Shown one piece after another: positions 35,801 to 47,162 of a stretch of 64,000 nt of DNA (its first letter is position 1; the number at the start of each line of letters is the position of its first letter). The notes below the pieces were generated by a model that worked only from the letters and a program-made list of their open reading frames with translations, was not told where the DNA came from and searched no databases. The position numbers were made by a program, and so were the translations under genes. Source of the DNA: Proteromonas lacertae (taxonomy: Eukaryota > Sar > Bigyra > Opalinata > Proteromonadidae); contig NGBS01000299.1 of NCBI GenBank assembly GCA_002245135.1, forward strand, positions 62,001-126,000, given 5' to 3'.

Positions 35801-38800
35801 ATTATGGAAATAAGGTTAGTAAAAATAAATGGACAAATTCTGAAATAATCATCTCCATAGTTGATGGTCCAATATTATTTAATGGAAGTTATGATGGAAG
35901 TGAAGAATTAAACTCTTATCATGTGATAATAAAGAATTATATGAAAACAAACAAAAACTTGAGATATAGTGATGTAGAACCACATGATGGAAGTTGGAAA
36001 GAAGGACAGAGTGTGAATACTTGGAAAGATGGAAGTTCACACTTAGATTCACTTGGAAATGTGAATAAAAGATATTATTATAAATCAATCGAGTTTCAAG
36101 AATCAATGGAAGAGATTATATCATTCTATATGAAAATGAAGATATGTGGAAAAGCCAAAATTTATATGAATAATATCTTAATTCGAATGATAGAAAAATC
36201 CAGCTTAGATGATTATTATGAATTTACAACTCAAAGTGATATAATAAAGAATGGAATAAACCATTTAGCGATAGAATTTGAGAATACAAATAATATAGAA
36301 GATGATATATTTGAAATTAGTCAATTCTTTTTCTTAACAGTTGATCCAAATCTCGTTTATTTACCTACCACACCTCCTCCAACAAGAAATCCATCTGATT
36401 TGAGTCTAATAACTGAAAATACTATATGGGAATATACAGATAATATTCAATATGATGAATTATGGAGTGCTTTCTATAGATCAGATTTAGATAATTGGAA
36501 TAAATCATCAGAAACTCATTTTGAACCAAAATCAGTAATAAGTCGATATTATCGAACAACCTTTACAATCGAAAGTGAATTATCTGTAGTAGGAACTCCT
36601 CGATTAGAATTGAAGTTTAGCGAAGGAATAATCGTTTATATAAATGGATTTGAAATCTATCGATACAATTTAGAAGGTGGAATAATTCAATCAGATATGA
36701 AAGCAATAAAATCTTTTACAATTCCTAAAATTAAAATAATAATGATTCCTTTGAAGTGTAATCTACCAAGGTAGAAATTTTATATCAGTAGAAATTCATG
36801 AGAATAAAGAAGTATTAAACAAAATTGATTCATTCTATTTGAGATTAGGAATAACTGATCCAATATATGATGAAAAGTTAATGACTCCAAATGATGATGT
36901 AAATATTAATCATTATACTAAAAAAGAAGGTTTGAATTGGGCTAATCCTACTGGAATTCATGATGATTATGAAAATATAGGAACAATAAATAAATTCAAC
37001 TATAATTATGGTATTGCTGATGTATTACCTTGGAGTACAACAATCTCATTAAAGAGTGATGAAGCAAGATATGTGAATGTATTTAAGTTAGCTGCTTGTA
37101 CCAATTCTGCAGTTACTCATCCAAAGAGTATAATCGTATATGGATCAACAGATAAAGATAATCCAGATTGGGATGAGATATATCGAAATGAAGATTTGGG
37201 TTTTGAATCAACAACAACTGCTGCTTCAATTAGCTAGTTGTTCTGATCAACTAACCATTACACTTCCGACTTATAAATCATATGAATCATTTAAAGTCAC
37301 CATATTAACAACAGGTAGTTATAATAAATGGATTCAATTCCGATTATTAACATTTAGTCAATCCAGACCAAAGATATGTAAAAGTGAAGGAGAATATCCA
37401 AATGGATTTGGAAATGGTATAGTAAGAATTCCTTGTAATGAAATTGGATTTAAAAGTCGAAAATGTAAAGAAAATGGTTATTGGGATAGAGATATTGATG
37501 ACAGTATGTGTAATGTTTATCCAACACTACCTCCACCAACTATACATCCTGATGATTCTTCATTAATAAATACTAATGATTTCTATTATACTGATACTCC
37601 TCAAAATGATTTATCTTGGATTTCTTATTTTAAACCTGATGAAGATGGTTGGATAAAAGCTGCTAAATTTCCTATGATTTATACAATAACCAGATATTAT
37701 CGAAACACTTTTACTTTAAAAAGTAATTTAACAGCAATTAGTTATCCTACTTTTAAAAGTAGGTTTTATCATGGAATTGTAGTATATGTAAATGGAAAAG
37801 AAATATATCGAAAAAATATGCCTGATGGTGTTGTTAATTCTGAAACATTAGCACTTGATCAAAATGGTTTTCTTGATGTATTTTTAATTAGAATTCCTCC
37901 AAGTGTTCTTCAACAAGGAACAAACTATATAGCATTTGAAATGCATAAAGTAGCTAAACCAGCTGGATATGGAGATTTATCTGAATCATCTTTACAGATA
38001 TTAGAAAGTTTTAAAGATGAGATAATAGTTACACCAAATATTGATGTAGAAATAGAATCATTTCCACATACAGATGGTCTTTTAATTGATAATGAAACAG
38101 AATCAACAAGATATGATTATGATAATATGAAATCAATAAGTAAGTTTTTATATTATAAAGGAAATAATGAAACAATATGCTTCTCAAAAAGATGTATTAC
38201 CTTGGACAACCATAATCAAGTTTAAAGGATTTGAAGCACGATATTTTAATACATTCCGATTAAGTGGTTGTCTTGATGATGTTCAATCACATCCAAATAA
38301 TATAAAGATATTTGCAGCAACAGATAAAAAATATCCATATTGGGAAGAAATATATTCAAATACTAGTTTAAGCAATGGTCAAGAAGAAAGTTGTGAAAAT
38401 AAATTATCAATTCCAATCGAGATTTATAAATCATATGAAATATTTAAAGTAGTTGTATATGATACAATATTATGGAAAGATTATATTCAATTTAAATCAT
38501 TGATGTTTAGTCAAAATCGAATAAGAGTGTGTGAGTCAGAAGGTGGTTATCCACAGACAGCTGGTGGTCTTACAGTTCGAATTGATTGTGATATAAGAGG
38601 ATATGAAACTCGAAAATGTGGCTATGATGGAAAATGGTTAGAAGCTGATCTGAGTAATTGTGAAAAGAAAAACATGCCAACCACACTCAAGCCAACAACT
38701 CCAAAACCAACAACAATTCCTCCAACAACTCCAAAACCAACAACAATTCCTCCAACAACACAATCTCCTACCACACTAAATCCAACAACAACACCAAAAC

Positions 38801-40326
38801 CAACTACTATTCCTCCATCAACTCCAAAACCAACAACTATGAGTCCAACTACTGTAAAACCTACCACTGTTACACCTACAACTATTTCTCCAACAACAAC
38901 ACCAACTACAGTTCCAACAACTCCAAAACCAACCAACAATTGCTCCAACAACTCCAAAACCAACAACAATTGCTCCCAAACCAACAATCCCACAAATCCA
39001 ACTACAATTCCTCCAACAACACCAAATCCAACTACAATTCCTCCAACAACACCAAATCCAACTGCAATTCCTCCAACAACGCTTAAACCAACAGTTATTT
39101 TACCCACAACACCAAAACCAACTACAATTCCTCCAACAACACCAAATCCATCAACTACAATTCCTCCAACAACACCAAATCCAACTACAATTCCTCCAAC
39201 AACACCAAATCCAACTACAATTCCTCCAACAAATCCAAATCCATCAACTGCAATTCCTCCAACTACTCCTGAAACTACAACAATAAAACCAACAACAAAA
39301 CCAATAACAATCATTCCAACAACAGCAAAACCAATTGAAAGAATTGATATTGAAATTAGAATCTCCAATATTTCCGATAGTGTTTCATATGAATTGAATG
39401 AAAATGATAAAAATATAATAAAAGATTCAATAATTGAAATATACAGAAAAGAAGATATAAGATTAACAAAAAATGATATAGAAGTAACAAGTAATAATCG
39501 AAAGATGTTATTGAGAGGATTAGAAAATGAAATGATTATTGAAGTAATAGTTACTGTTCCTGAAGAATCAACTAAAGATAAAATCATAGAAATCACAAAA
39601 GAATTGATGAATGATCACAAATTAAATGAAGAAATCAAAGCACGATGTGAAACAATTGATGAAACAATATTCAAAGATGTGGAAGTTGAAATAATAAAAG
39701 TAGAAGTTAGGCCAGTCTATCCAACGAATTCAAATGATAATGGAAGTAAAGATGATAGTAGTAGTGGTGGTTTCTCAACAGTGATGTTGATAGGAATAAT
39801 AGGTGGAGGAGTGGTAGTATTGATAATAATAATAATTGGAATAATGTTATGTCGATGTAGAAAAACTGAATCTCATTCATCAAAATCTAAATCCAAACCT
39901 AAAACTACCAAACCTAAACCAATAGCTGAGAAAGGAGTAAAAGTAAATGAAAATGTAAAAAATGTCAATGAAGAGAAAGGAAAAGAAGATATCGAATTAC
40001 CTGTAATAGTTGATAAATCCCAATCAGTTGATGTGAAGAAAGAGAGTGATAATGTAAAAGAGAAAGAAGAGGAGAATAAGAAAGTAGAAGTGAAAGAAGT
40101 AGAAATTAAAAAAACAGAAGAAATTAAAATAGCAGAAGTAAAAGCTAATCCACCTCCACCACCCCAAAGAAATGATGTAAAACCAACTCCTCCACCTCCA
40201 CCTAAAAGAAAAGAAAGTAAAAGTAATGTAGAAGATAATGCTGCAGTTAATATTCCAGAAAGAAAGAGTAGAAAAAGTTCATCCAGTTTCTCAAGTAGTG
40301 GATCAAGTAGTAGTGGAGAAGAATAA
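32842..40326 (+). CDS. Membrane-anchored M11/gametolysin-like metalloprotease with modular stalk; three +1 frame breaks
   Basis: I start it at ATG 32842, giving signal peptide MNNILWFLFIISLYGVSS. The zinc motif HEIGHNMGFSH (residues 260-270) is HExxHxxGxxH of metzincins. With YGDTSNYMGHG after it, as in gametolysins (peptidase M11), it predicts an active Zn protease. A Pro-rich hinge is followed by repeated modules of a beta-rich segment (RYYRTTFTI, GIIVYINGFEIYR) and a Cys-rich motif with C-x-x-x-G-x-(W/Y)-P (CKSEGEYPNG, CESEGGYPQT). A long Pro-Thr-Thr repeat (38.68-39.33 kb) and a small alpha/beta domain precede one helix, GGVVVLIIIIIGIMLC, and a Lys/Glu/Pro-rich cytoplasmic tail. The frame steps +1 near 36754, 37200-37233 and 38160-38200. 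The 37.2 kb break could be a 34-nt GT-AG intron. The gene is otherwise intronless. It probably remodels a cell coat or matrix. Confidence 0.75.
38680..39330 (+). repeat. Pro-Thr-Thr (PTT/PPTTPxPTTI) repeat tract
   Basis: About 650 bases of a degenerate CCA-ACA-ACA-based minisatellite encode 30 or more PTT-type units. In the protein it is a mucin-like, probably O-glycosylated stalk between the Cys-rich modules and the membrane helix. A 60-base stretch at about 38935-38993 is read in another frame, giving Asn/Ser/Cys/Lys-rich residues instead of PTT (see findings). Confidence 0.9.
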
Positions 40327-40481
40327 AAATATTATTATTATTATATTTTATATACCGATATTCTTATTATTCTTTTTCTATTGTGATTATTTAAATAATA
40401 TAAATATAATTGATGAAAATAATATATTTTCCCCACAAAAACAATTTGAGAATTAGAAATATAATAAAGTATAATATAAAG
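40327..40481. terminator. Convergent spacer between the two M11 protease genes
   Basis: 155 bases of AT-rich DNA between two stops in tail-to-tail orientation. It contains TTA repeats at about 40330-40345. No 3' TTGTGTTTA motif was seen on either strand. Confidence 0.4.
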
Positions 40482-43442
40482 TTATCTTCTATATCCACCA
40501 GCATAACCTCCAGCATAACCACCTGGTGCTGGACCTCTTGGTGGAAGTGTACCTCTTGGACCATATGTACCACCCATAGCAACAGGTGGTGGTCTATAAG
40601 TAGATGCAGCACCAGCAGGTCTACTTGAATATGCATTTTGTGTATAAGTTCTACTACTTCCTCTATTCTTTGATTTGATTTTACAATATATAAAGATTAT
40701 TCCAGCTAAAACAACTACAACTGCTAAAATTATTAAAACTATTACAAAAGTGCTTAATCCTTTCTTTTCTATACTTTTTACTGTTTGAGAAGTTGTTGAA
40801 CTATCAAATGCATATTCTTCACCATTAATATCTACATCCACTTTATTGTAAATATACGTTGCTTGAGTAGCAGGAGCATCTACTGTGTATCTATAACCAT
40901 CAAAATTATATTCTGTTTTTCCACCATTAACATTTGCCATTTGATTTCCAACTTTACTAACATATACTGGTCTTATATTCAATATTTCAACATCTTTATT
41001 GAATTTGATTCTATCAATTTCTGCCCATCCACCAGTTGCTTTATTCATTTCTGTATATGTCAATTTATATGATACTCTATTTAAACCACCTAAAGCACTT
41101 AAATCTTTGGAATATTCACCCATATCTGTTTCTACTGTTATTCTTAAACCACCTGGAACAACTCCTTTGAAATCGATTAAAACATAATCATGATAGTTTA
41201 ATTGTTGAATTGGATAATTATACCAATTATTGGTTTTAAATACTACTGGATATAACATTGATGTTGTGGTTGAATGTTTTTCACTTGGCATAGCAGCTGG
41301 AGATAATTCAAATTTTCCATCATCAGTATATGCTATTGCCACTCTATTTCCATTTTCTGGGTGATAAACTGTAAAACTATTATAATATGTTACTTTTCCA
41401 CTTTTATCTTTAACAACAACTGCTCCTTCAGCAAATCCATCAGTTTCTAATCCAGGCAATACTTCTGAAAATGTTTTATCAACTACTTTTATATCCTTCT
41501 CGTTACCAAATAAATCAGTTATATATGCTCTTCCACCTGAAGGAACTTCTAAACCACTTCCAAATATCACATTTTTTATTCCCAAATCCTCTACAGTTTT
41601 ATTAACATCATCTATTTTAACTCTACTAACTATGGCATTGAAATAATTCTTTCTGGAGAAACCAGGATAATTCACTCCATTTACATTTACTTTAATACAT
41701 TTAGATCCTTTATCGCCATAACAAACTTGAGAAAGAGAATAATCTAAACCATTATAAGAACGAAGTGAATTTCTTCCTCTTACAAAAGCTGATGATTGTG
41801 AGTAAAATCTGGGAAGGTTTATGTTTCTATTTCCATTATTTATAAAGTAATACCATCCACTATTTGTAGTAGATTTAGAACAATTATAGCCACTGCCATC
41901 ATCCAATTTAAAACAATTATGATAACTTGGTGAAAATATAAAATTTGGTAAATCTTTTGGAGGTGATAATGTTGGTGGTTTCCTATTTGGAAAATATTCA
42001 ATTTCAACTTCAGCATAGCCTGGTTCATCATAATTTCTTCTATTATCTTTCACTATTTCTTTTTCAATTGATTCTCTTAATACAGTCTTATGAATTTTGG
42101 TTATTCTCACTTTCAAAGTACCTGTGTCAAAATCACGTGGATAATAATCATTTCCTATTATTATTTCACTATCTGCCCACGATTGCAAATTATCAATATT
42201 AGCCATTAATAAATTACCTTTCTGACCAAAACCATAAGTTATTCTCACACCAAACTCCAGAGGTCCTTGTTGACCTGTAGGGTCATATCGATATTCTAAC
42301 ATTATTGAACCAGATGTTCCATCTGCTCCTCCATATTTACTGGTCAAAGTCTTATTCACAAATATCCTTATTGCCATACAATTATATTTAAATGGAATTC
42401 CACCAAAGACTTCATCATCAGTATGATATGCTTCTTTTACACCTAAGAAATGTCTTGTATATGGATGATCAATAGCATATATTCTATATTTGTGAATTCC
42501 TTCTTCTAAATCTTTAAATAACCATGGTTCAGGTTTACCTCCAACAACTACCTGTCTATATTGAGATGCAACAATTGGATGTGGCCATGTAGCATACGCT
42601 CCCATAAAATTAGCTGCATCATTATAATTATCAACTTCATTAAATGTGACAAATGTTCCAGTTGCTTCAGTACCTTGTCTACCTCCGTGACCAAAACCGC
42701 AATTATGACCAAATTCATGAACTATTGTTAGTAATTTTGAGTTGTTTGGATCATCAACATTTCCATTTGAATCATGATTTATTTTACAAATCATCCAATA
42801 ATTTGTTTTAGGATTTACCATTTTTGCAGGACCACCAACAACTGCTAAACCCAACCAAGTTCCGAAATAATCATCATTTATAAACCATCTTGATGCTACA
42901 TCTGGAACATTATCAATTTTTTTAGCTGCTGCGTATAATGCGTTGTTAATTGTACCTGAATTAGCTTCAACATAAATTGACTCATCAATTACTAAACATT
43001 GTGAACTGATGTATATTGCATTTATTCTAATTTGATTTCCAGACCATAACCTTTGATTTAGTTCAGTATATCTCACATACTCTTTCACTTTATCTACTGA
43101 AGCACATCGCTTAGGCTCCTTTCTATTAGCGCCTCTAAAAATGCCTATAATTATTGGTTTAATAAACACAGGTGAGTAAGCTTCATCATTTTCTTTTAAA
43201 GTTGGTTGTTTTTGTGTAATATAATGCAGTAATTTTATATTATGATTCTTTATCTCAAATGTAGCTTTTATATATCCGGATGATAGCTGAAAATTCTGTT
43301 TATTCAATATTGGGTTTACATAGCCCTGTTCATAGTTTAAATATAATGCTCCATGATCATCGTAATAAACTTCAACAGTTTTGTTTATGACAAGTTCCCC
43401 ACTTGCCAAATAGACGATAAAAAACAATAAGAAACAATTCAT
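40482..43442 (-). CDS. Membrane-anchored M11/gametolysin-like metalloprotease
   Basis: Single exon of 986 residues; start ATG at 43442-43440, giving signal peptide MNCFLLFFIVYLASG. The zinc site HEFGHNCGFGH is intact, followed by NYNDAANFMGAY, the gametolysin counterpart of YGDxSxxMG. The Zn-binding histidines, the catalytic Glu and the Met-turn are all present, so it should be active. The ectodomain continues with the same beta-rich region as the plus-strand paralog (HPYTRHF, YHTDDE, YRYDPTGQQG, YDEPGYAEVE) but lacks its repeat modules and PTT stalk. A helix, STFVIVLIILAVVVVLAG, and a short basic cytoplasmic tail rich in Gly/Tyr/Arg (GGYAGGYAGGYRR) end the protein. Inverted duplication with the neighbour is likely. 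The reading frame is clean, in contrast to its paralog. Confidence 0.85.
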   Translation of the reverse strand: MNCFLLFFIVYLASGELVINKTVEVYYDDHGALYLNYEQGYVNPILNKQNFQLSSGYIKATFEIKNHNIKLLHYITQKQPTLKENDEAYSPVFIKPIIIGIFRGANRKEPKRCASVDKVKEYVRYTELNQRLWSGNQIRINAIYISSQCLVIDESIYVEANSGTINNALYAAAKKIDNVPDVASRWFINDDYFGTWLGLAVVGGPAKMVNPKTNYWMICKINHDSNGNVDDPNNSKLLTIVHEFGHNCGFGHGGRQGTEATGTFVTFNEVDNYNDAANFMGAYATWPHPIVASQYRQVVVGGKPEPWLFKDLEEGIHKYRIYAIDHPYTRHFLGVKEAYHTDDEVFGGIPFKYNCMAIRIFVNKTLTSKYGGADGTSGSIMLEYRYDPTGQQGPLEFGVRITYGFGQKGNLLMANIDNLQSWADSEIIIGNDYYPRDFDTGTLKVRITKIHKTVLRESIEKEIVKDNRRNYDEPGYAEVEIEYFPNRKPPTLSPPKDLPNFIFSPSYHNCFKLDDGSGYNCSKSTTNSGWYYFINNGNRNINLPRFYSQSSAFVRGRNSLRSYNGLDYSLSQVCYGDKGSKCIKVNVNGVNYPGFSRKNYFNAIVSRVKIDDVNKTVEDLGIKNVIFGSGLEVPSGGRAYITDLFGNEKDIKVVDKTFSEVLPGLETDGFAEGAVVVKDKSGKVTYYNSFTVYHPENGNRVAIAYTDDGKFELSPAAMPSEKHSTTTSMLYPVVFKTNNWYNYPIQQLNYHDYVLIDFKGVVPGGLRITVETDMGEYSKDLSALGGLNRVSYKLTYTEMNKATGGWAEIDRIKFNKDVEILNIRPVYVSKVGNQMANVNGGKTEYNFDGYRYTVDAPATQATYIYNKVDVDINGEEYAFDSSTTSQTVKSIEKKGLSTFVIVLIILAVVVVLAGIIFIYCKIKSKNRGSSRTYTQNAYSSRPAGAASTYRPPPVAMGGTYGPRGTLPPRGPAPGGYAGGYAGGYRR

Positions 43443-43823
43443 TTGTCCGTTACTTTATTTTTGAATTTTTTTTTCATAACGAACTTATTAATCGAATGCA
43501 TAAATAAAATATGTGGAAGTATTTGTAGTACATTTCAACTAGTCTGTCTTAATATTAAGTTTATAGATAAAATAATTCTCTATGTTATATAAATAAATAT
43601 TACACATCGTTATTAATTCCATTACCTTCGCATAAAACATTTATTGCCTTTATTACTTATATTCCAAATTATTTATGTTTAAGTCATTCTACTATCTTCA
43701 CAATGTAAAACTTCTGGCTATTCAAGTAGTGGATTAATTGGTAAAGGAAAATTTTAACAATGATATATTTTATATTCAAAAAAAAATCAGTAAAATTAAA
43801 TACACAGAATTAAATTATTCAGT
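43443..43823. other. Intergenic region upstream of the second M11 protease
   Basis: 381 bases holding the promoter of the minus-strand M11 gene and the 3' end of the next minus-strand gene. On the minus strand AATTCTGTGTATTTAATT follows that gene's stop, matching the 3' motif. No exon found. Confidence 0.4.
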
Positions 43824-46800
43824 TCATACTGCTTCATCTTCATTTTTCTTTTCTTCTGCTTTATTTATGATAGATATTTTCACATTTTTATTCTGAAAAT
43901 TATCATTCCCAGATCCACTTGATTTGCTATTACTACCTAATGATATTTGAACTGTACTACAAGGTTTCACATTAGCAGGAGATATAGAACACTGTTCACT
44001 ATAATCAACCTGCAAATTAATAGGACTTTCATCTGGAGGGAGGGATCCTAGTTTTCTTCCACTTTTAATCAGTTGAGATGGTGAATATGGCACTGACTGG
44101 CATTTATTTCTAGTAATTGTACTGTCATTGCCACATTCAGTAAATGAATTCTTTTTACTGTTCATTCTATTTAATGGAGTAGTAGTTTGACTATCCATTT
44201 TAGTATTTGAACTATATAGAACACCATTATTTTTAGTAACATGTTTGTTATTATTATTACAATTTACAGGAACTGTACTTGTACAAACAAATTCCTGATT
44301 TCCCATTAAGAAATTAGTATCAATTAATAATGTTGGATCATAATCATTTGGATTATTATTATTATTATTATATGATGGTATACTTGGTCTTGGAGTTTTA
44401 TGATGAATTGAATTGGAAATATCAGAAGAACATTTCTTTTGTAAAGATGTAATACTACCTTGAATCACTCTATTATTTGTATTATTATTATTATTATTAT
44501 TCATCTTGGTATTTTGCGTACAAACTGTCTCAGAACTACTACTTGTGTTATTGTTATTATAATTTGTAGTTACAATTGCAGTTGGTCTTGGACTTGGATA
44601 AGTCATAGCTGACATAGTCATTCCTTCCATTACATCACTCATTGTGCTGTTATACCTCTGATTATAGGCATCTTCTGAAAATGCTTCATCTTCTACAGTT
44701 ACAGATCCATTATACCTCCTTTTTTCCTTCTTTTTAGATTTTGATGGTTTTATTGCTGCTTTTGATAGTTTTCTATAATTATTATGTTAAATATATATAT
44801 ATATAATACCTTTCTGAGTATTTCTTTGCATTTGCAATAATTGTATCATCTATATTGCAATAAATAAAAAGAAATAATAAAAATACAAAATTGAATATTA
44901 ATTCTAAAGCCAAAGTTATACAGTGGAAATACAAATATCACTAACAAATCAAATGGATAATCATTATAAACTCTAACATTTGGTAAATAAAACACTTTCT
45001 GTAACCTATAAATGTAACGATAATAATAAATATATTATTAATACGTTGATATTGAGAAAATTGCGAGTAAAGATGAAAATGTAATTACCATAAAAATACC
45101 ACTTAATGTATGATTAACAACAGGATGATTAAATGGTCCAATTCGATTAGTTTCAAATGTTAAAAATAGAAAAATTATAGTAGATGCAAGAATAAATGAT
45201 TTATGAAAATCTATTAATATTTCTACTATAACACATAAAGATTGTGCTACAAGTAATTCATTATTAAACATCATATGTCTTTTGTTAAACACATCACTTT
45301 GGTATAAGAAATGATCGTATGGAATGGATTTTGGATTAAACCAACTTGAAAATGATTGGAACTCTATATTAAGAAATTGAAAATGACAATCAACTCTATG
45401 AATTCTTGTGACAATGATTAGAAATAATATCAGCAATAAACTACTGCATAAAAATACTGCAACATGTTGACTACTGCCATATTCGATACTTGAATATTTC
45501 ATATATAAAGTTTCACCATCCTTTGGAGTAAACGTATTTGGAATATAGCAGCATAATAATATATATAATAAAGGTATATAAAAAAACGAAGTGATAAAGA
45601 ATATATAATCTATTAAATTTTATATAATTTATAAATATATACAATGACAAATATAATATAACATTCTCCACACTTTACTATCTGTATTCTTCGATAGATT
45701 ACGTTCAATTATATGAAAAGCATCGTAATAAATAAGGACAAACAATATAACCAATAATGCATAAGTGAAAAGGTATGCTAAATGAATAGTATCATAAAAA
45801 TATCTATTTTCATCCCATACACCAGATATAGCAAATTTACATAATTGCCCAAAGGAATTATTCATAAATATAAAACTAAAACACAATAACTGTAAGGAAT
45901 AGGTAAGAAAAATGATAATTCCATCAATAAATAATAAAGGTGAACTTTGTATTGATTTTTCAACTGTTTTATCATGTATATTAACACATTCAATCATTCC
46001 TTTATCATTACATTTCCATAATTTATCATCATCAATCACTTTTACATCACTTATCTTATGGTCAAACGTAATCAAGCTTTTTACAACTAATGACATTGTT
46101 TTTTGATTGTATTGTAACATCGTCACTTGTTCTTCTTTTGAAGTACAATACAAAATATCTTGGTCAATAAATATTCTATAAACAGTATTATTTAAACCAG
46201 TAACACTACTTTCTTTGATTGTTCCAGTATTTGAATCAACCACTAATACATAACCATTCTCACATCCTAACAATAAATTCCTTTTAATTGATTCTACACA
46301 ATATACAATATGATTTAAATTTCTTTCACTTGTTACTTTTCCACTATCTATATTTACATAACAAGATGATAAATCCTCATATGCAACAAATATCTTTGTT
46401 TTAGAGGATAAATGATTGAAATATATAGCTGTAATTGCATAGTTTAAACTAAACTCATTGACCAGTGCTCCACTTAATATATCATAGTATTGTAACATAC
46501 CGAAATTGTTAGCTAAAAATATAGTACCAAAATATGAAGATATTGTATAACAACTTAATGAAGTAAGAATGAAATCTCTAATAGGTTTGCCTTCTATTGA
46601 TATACAACTGATCATATCCTTATCAGGTTTTACAACAAATATATATGGTACATCTTCAATAGTTTCTACTGTAATCTCATTTATTGGAGTATCGCCACTT
46701 ATTATATTAACACATTGACAATTAAATATATTATACTGACGAATATCACCATCCTTACCAGCACTAAATATCCACTTGTAATTTAATGGTTTGTCTCTCC

Positions 46801-47020
46801 TTGATTTCTTCAGATCTTTAGAAGTTCTATAAAGCTTGTCTGTAATAACAATGGAAGTTACTTCACCATTATGTCCCTAAAAATTAATGATAAAAGAAAA
46901 TACTTGCCATATAACATCTTTAAGAGAAAATATAAAGCTTTGGCATCTGTATAAAAAAGTATAAAAACTGCTATTGATAAAAGACTCATAAAGTGAGTTG
47001 GTCTTTTCTTCTTCAATCAT
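43824..47020 (-). CDS. WD40-like multi-pass membrane protein
   Basis: Six exons, about 1,000 residues. I start at ATG 47020-47018, but an earlier start is possible because the frame stays open upstream. Introns: 46877-46903, 45610-45642, 45006-45044, 44850-44886 and 44773-44809. The N-terminal third looks like WD40-type beta blades: GHNGEVTSIVI, YKWIFSAGKDGDIRQYNI, FGMLQYYDILSG, and so on. Then come about seven hydrophobic helices (for example FIDGIIIFLTYSLQLLCFSF, AYLFTYALLVILFVLIYY, VAVFLCSSLLLILFLIIV). A disordered Ser/Asn-rich tail of about 270 residues ends at TGA, with TAA two codons later. I know of no named family with this order. A sensor or scaffold at a membrane is a guess. Its start lies about 140 bases from the start of the divergent ABC transporter. 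Confidence 0.6.
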
Positions 47021-47162
47021 TTCAAAATTAAACGAAAAGAAGTCGTTATTTTTTTGGTGTTTGAAAAATAAATAAACAAAAAATAGACTCGTTTCATTGC
47101 TTTCATCCAATAGATATAGTCCTATCCTTTGTGAAACGATATAATTTTTATTCAGTTCAATT

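Noticed and set aside
38680-39330. CRISPR-like array
   Set aside because: Short periodic repeats, but they are codon-sized minisatellite units within an open frame, with no unique spacers.
38622-39596. 324-residue Val/Gly-rich open frame on the minus strand
   Set aside because: It is the antisense of the Pro-Thr-Thr repeat (CCA/ACA codons read as GG/GT codons). No start context or homology.
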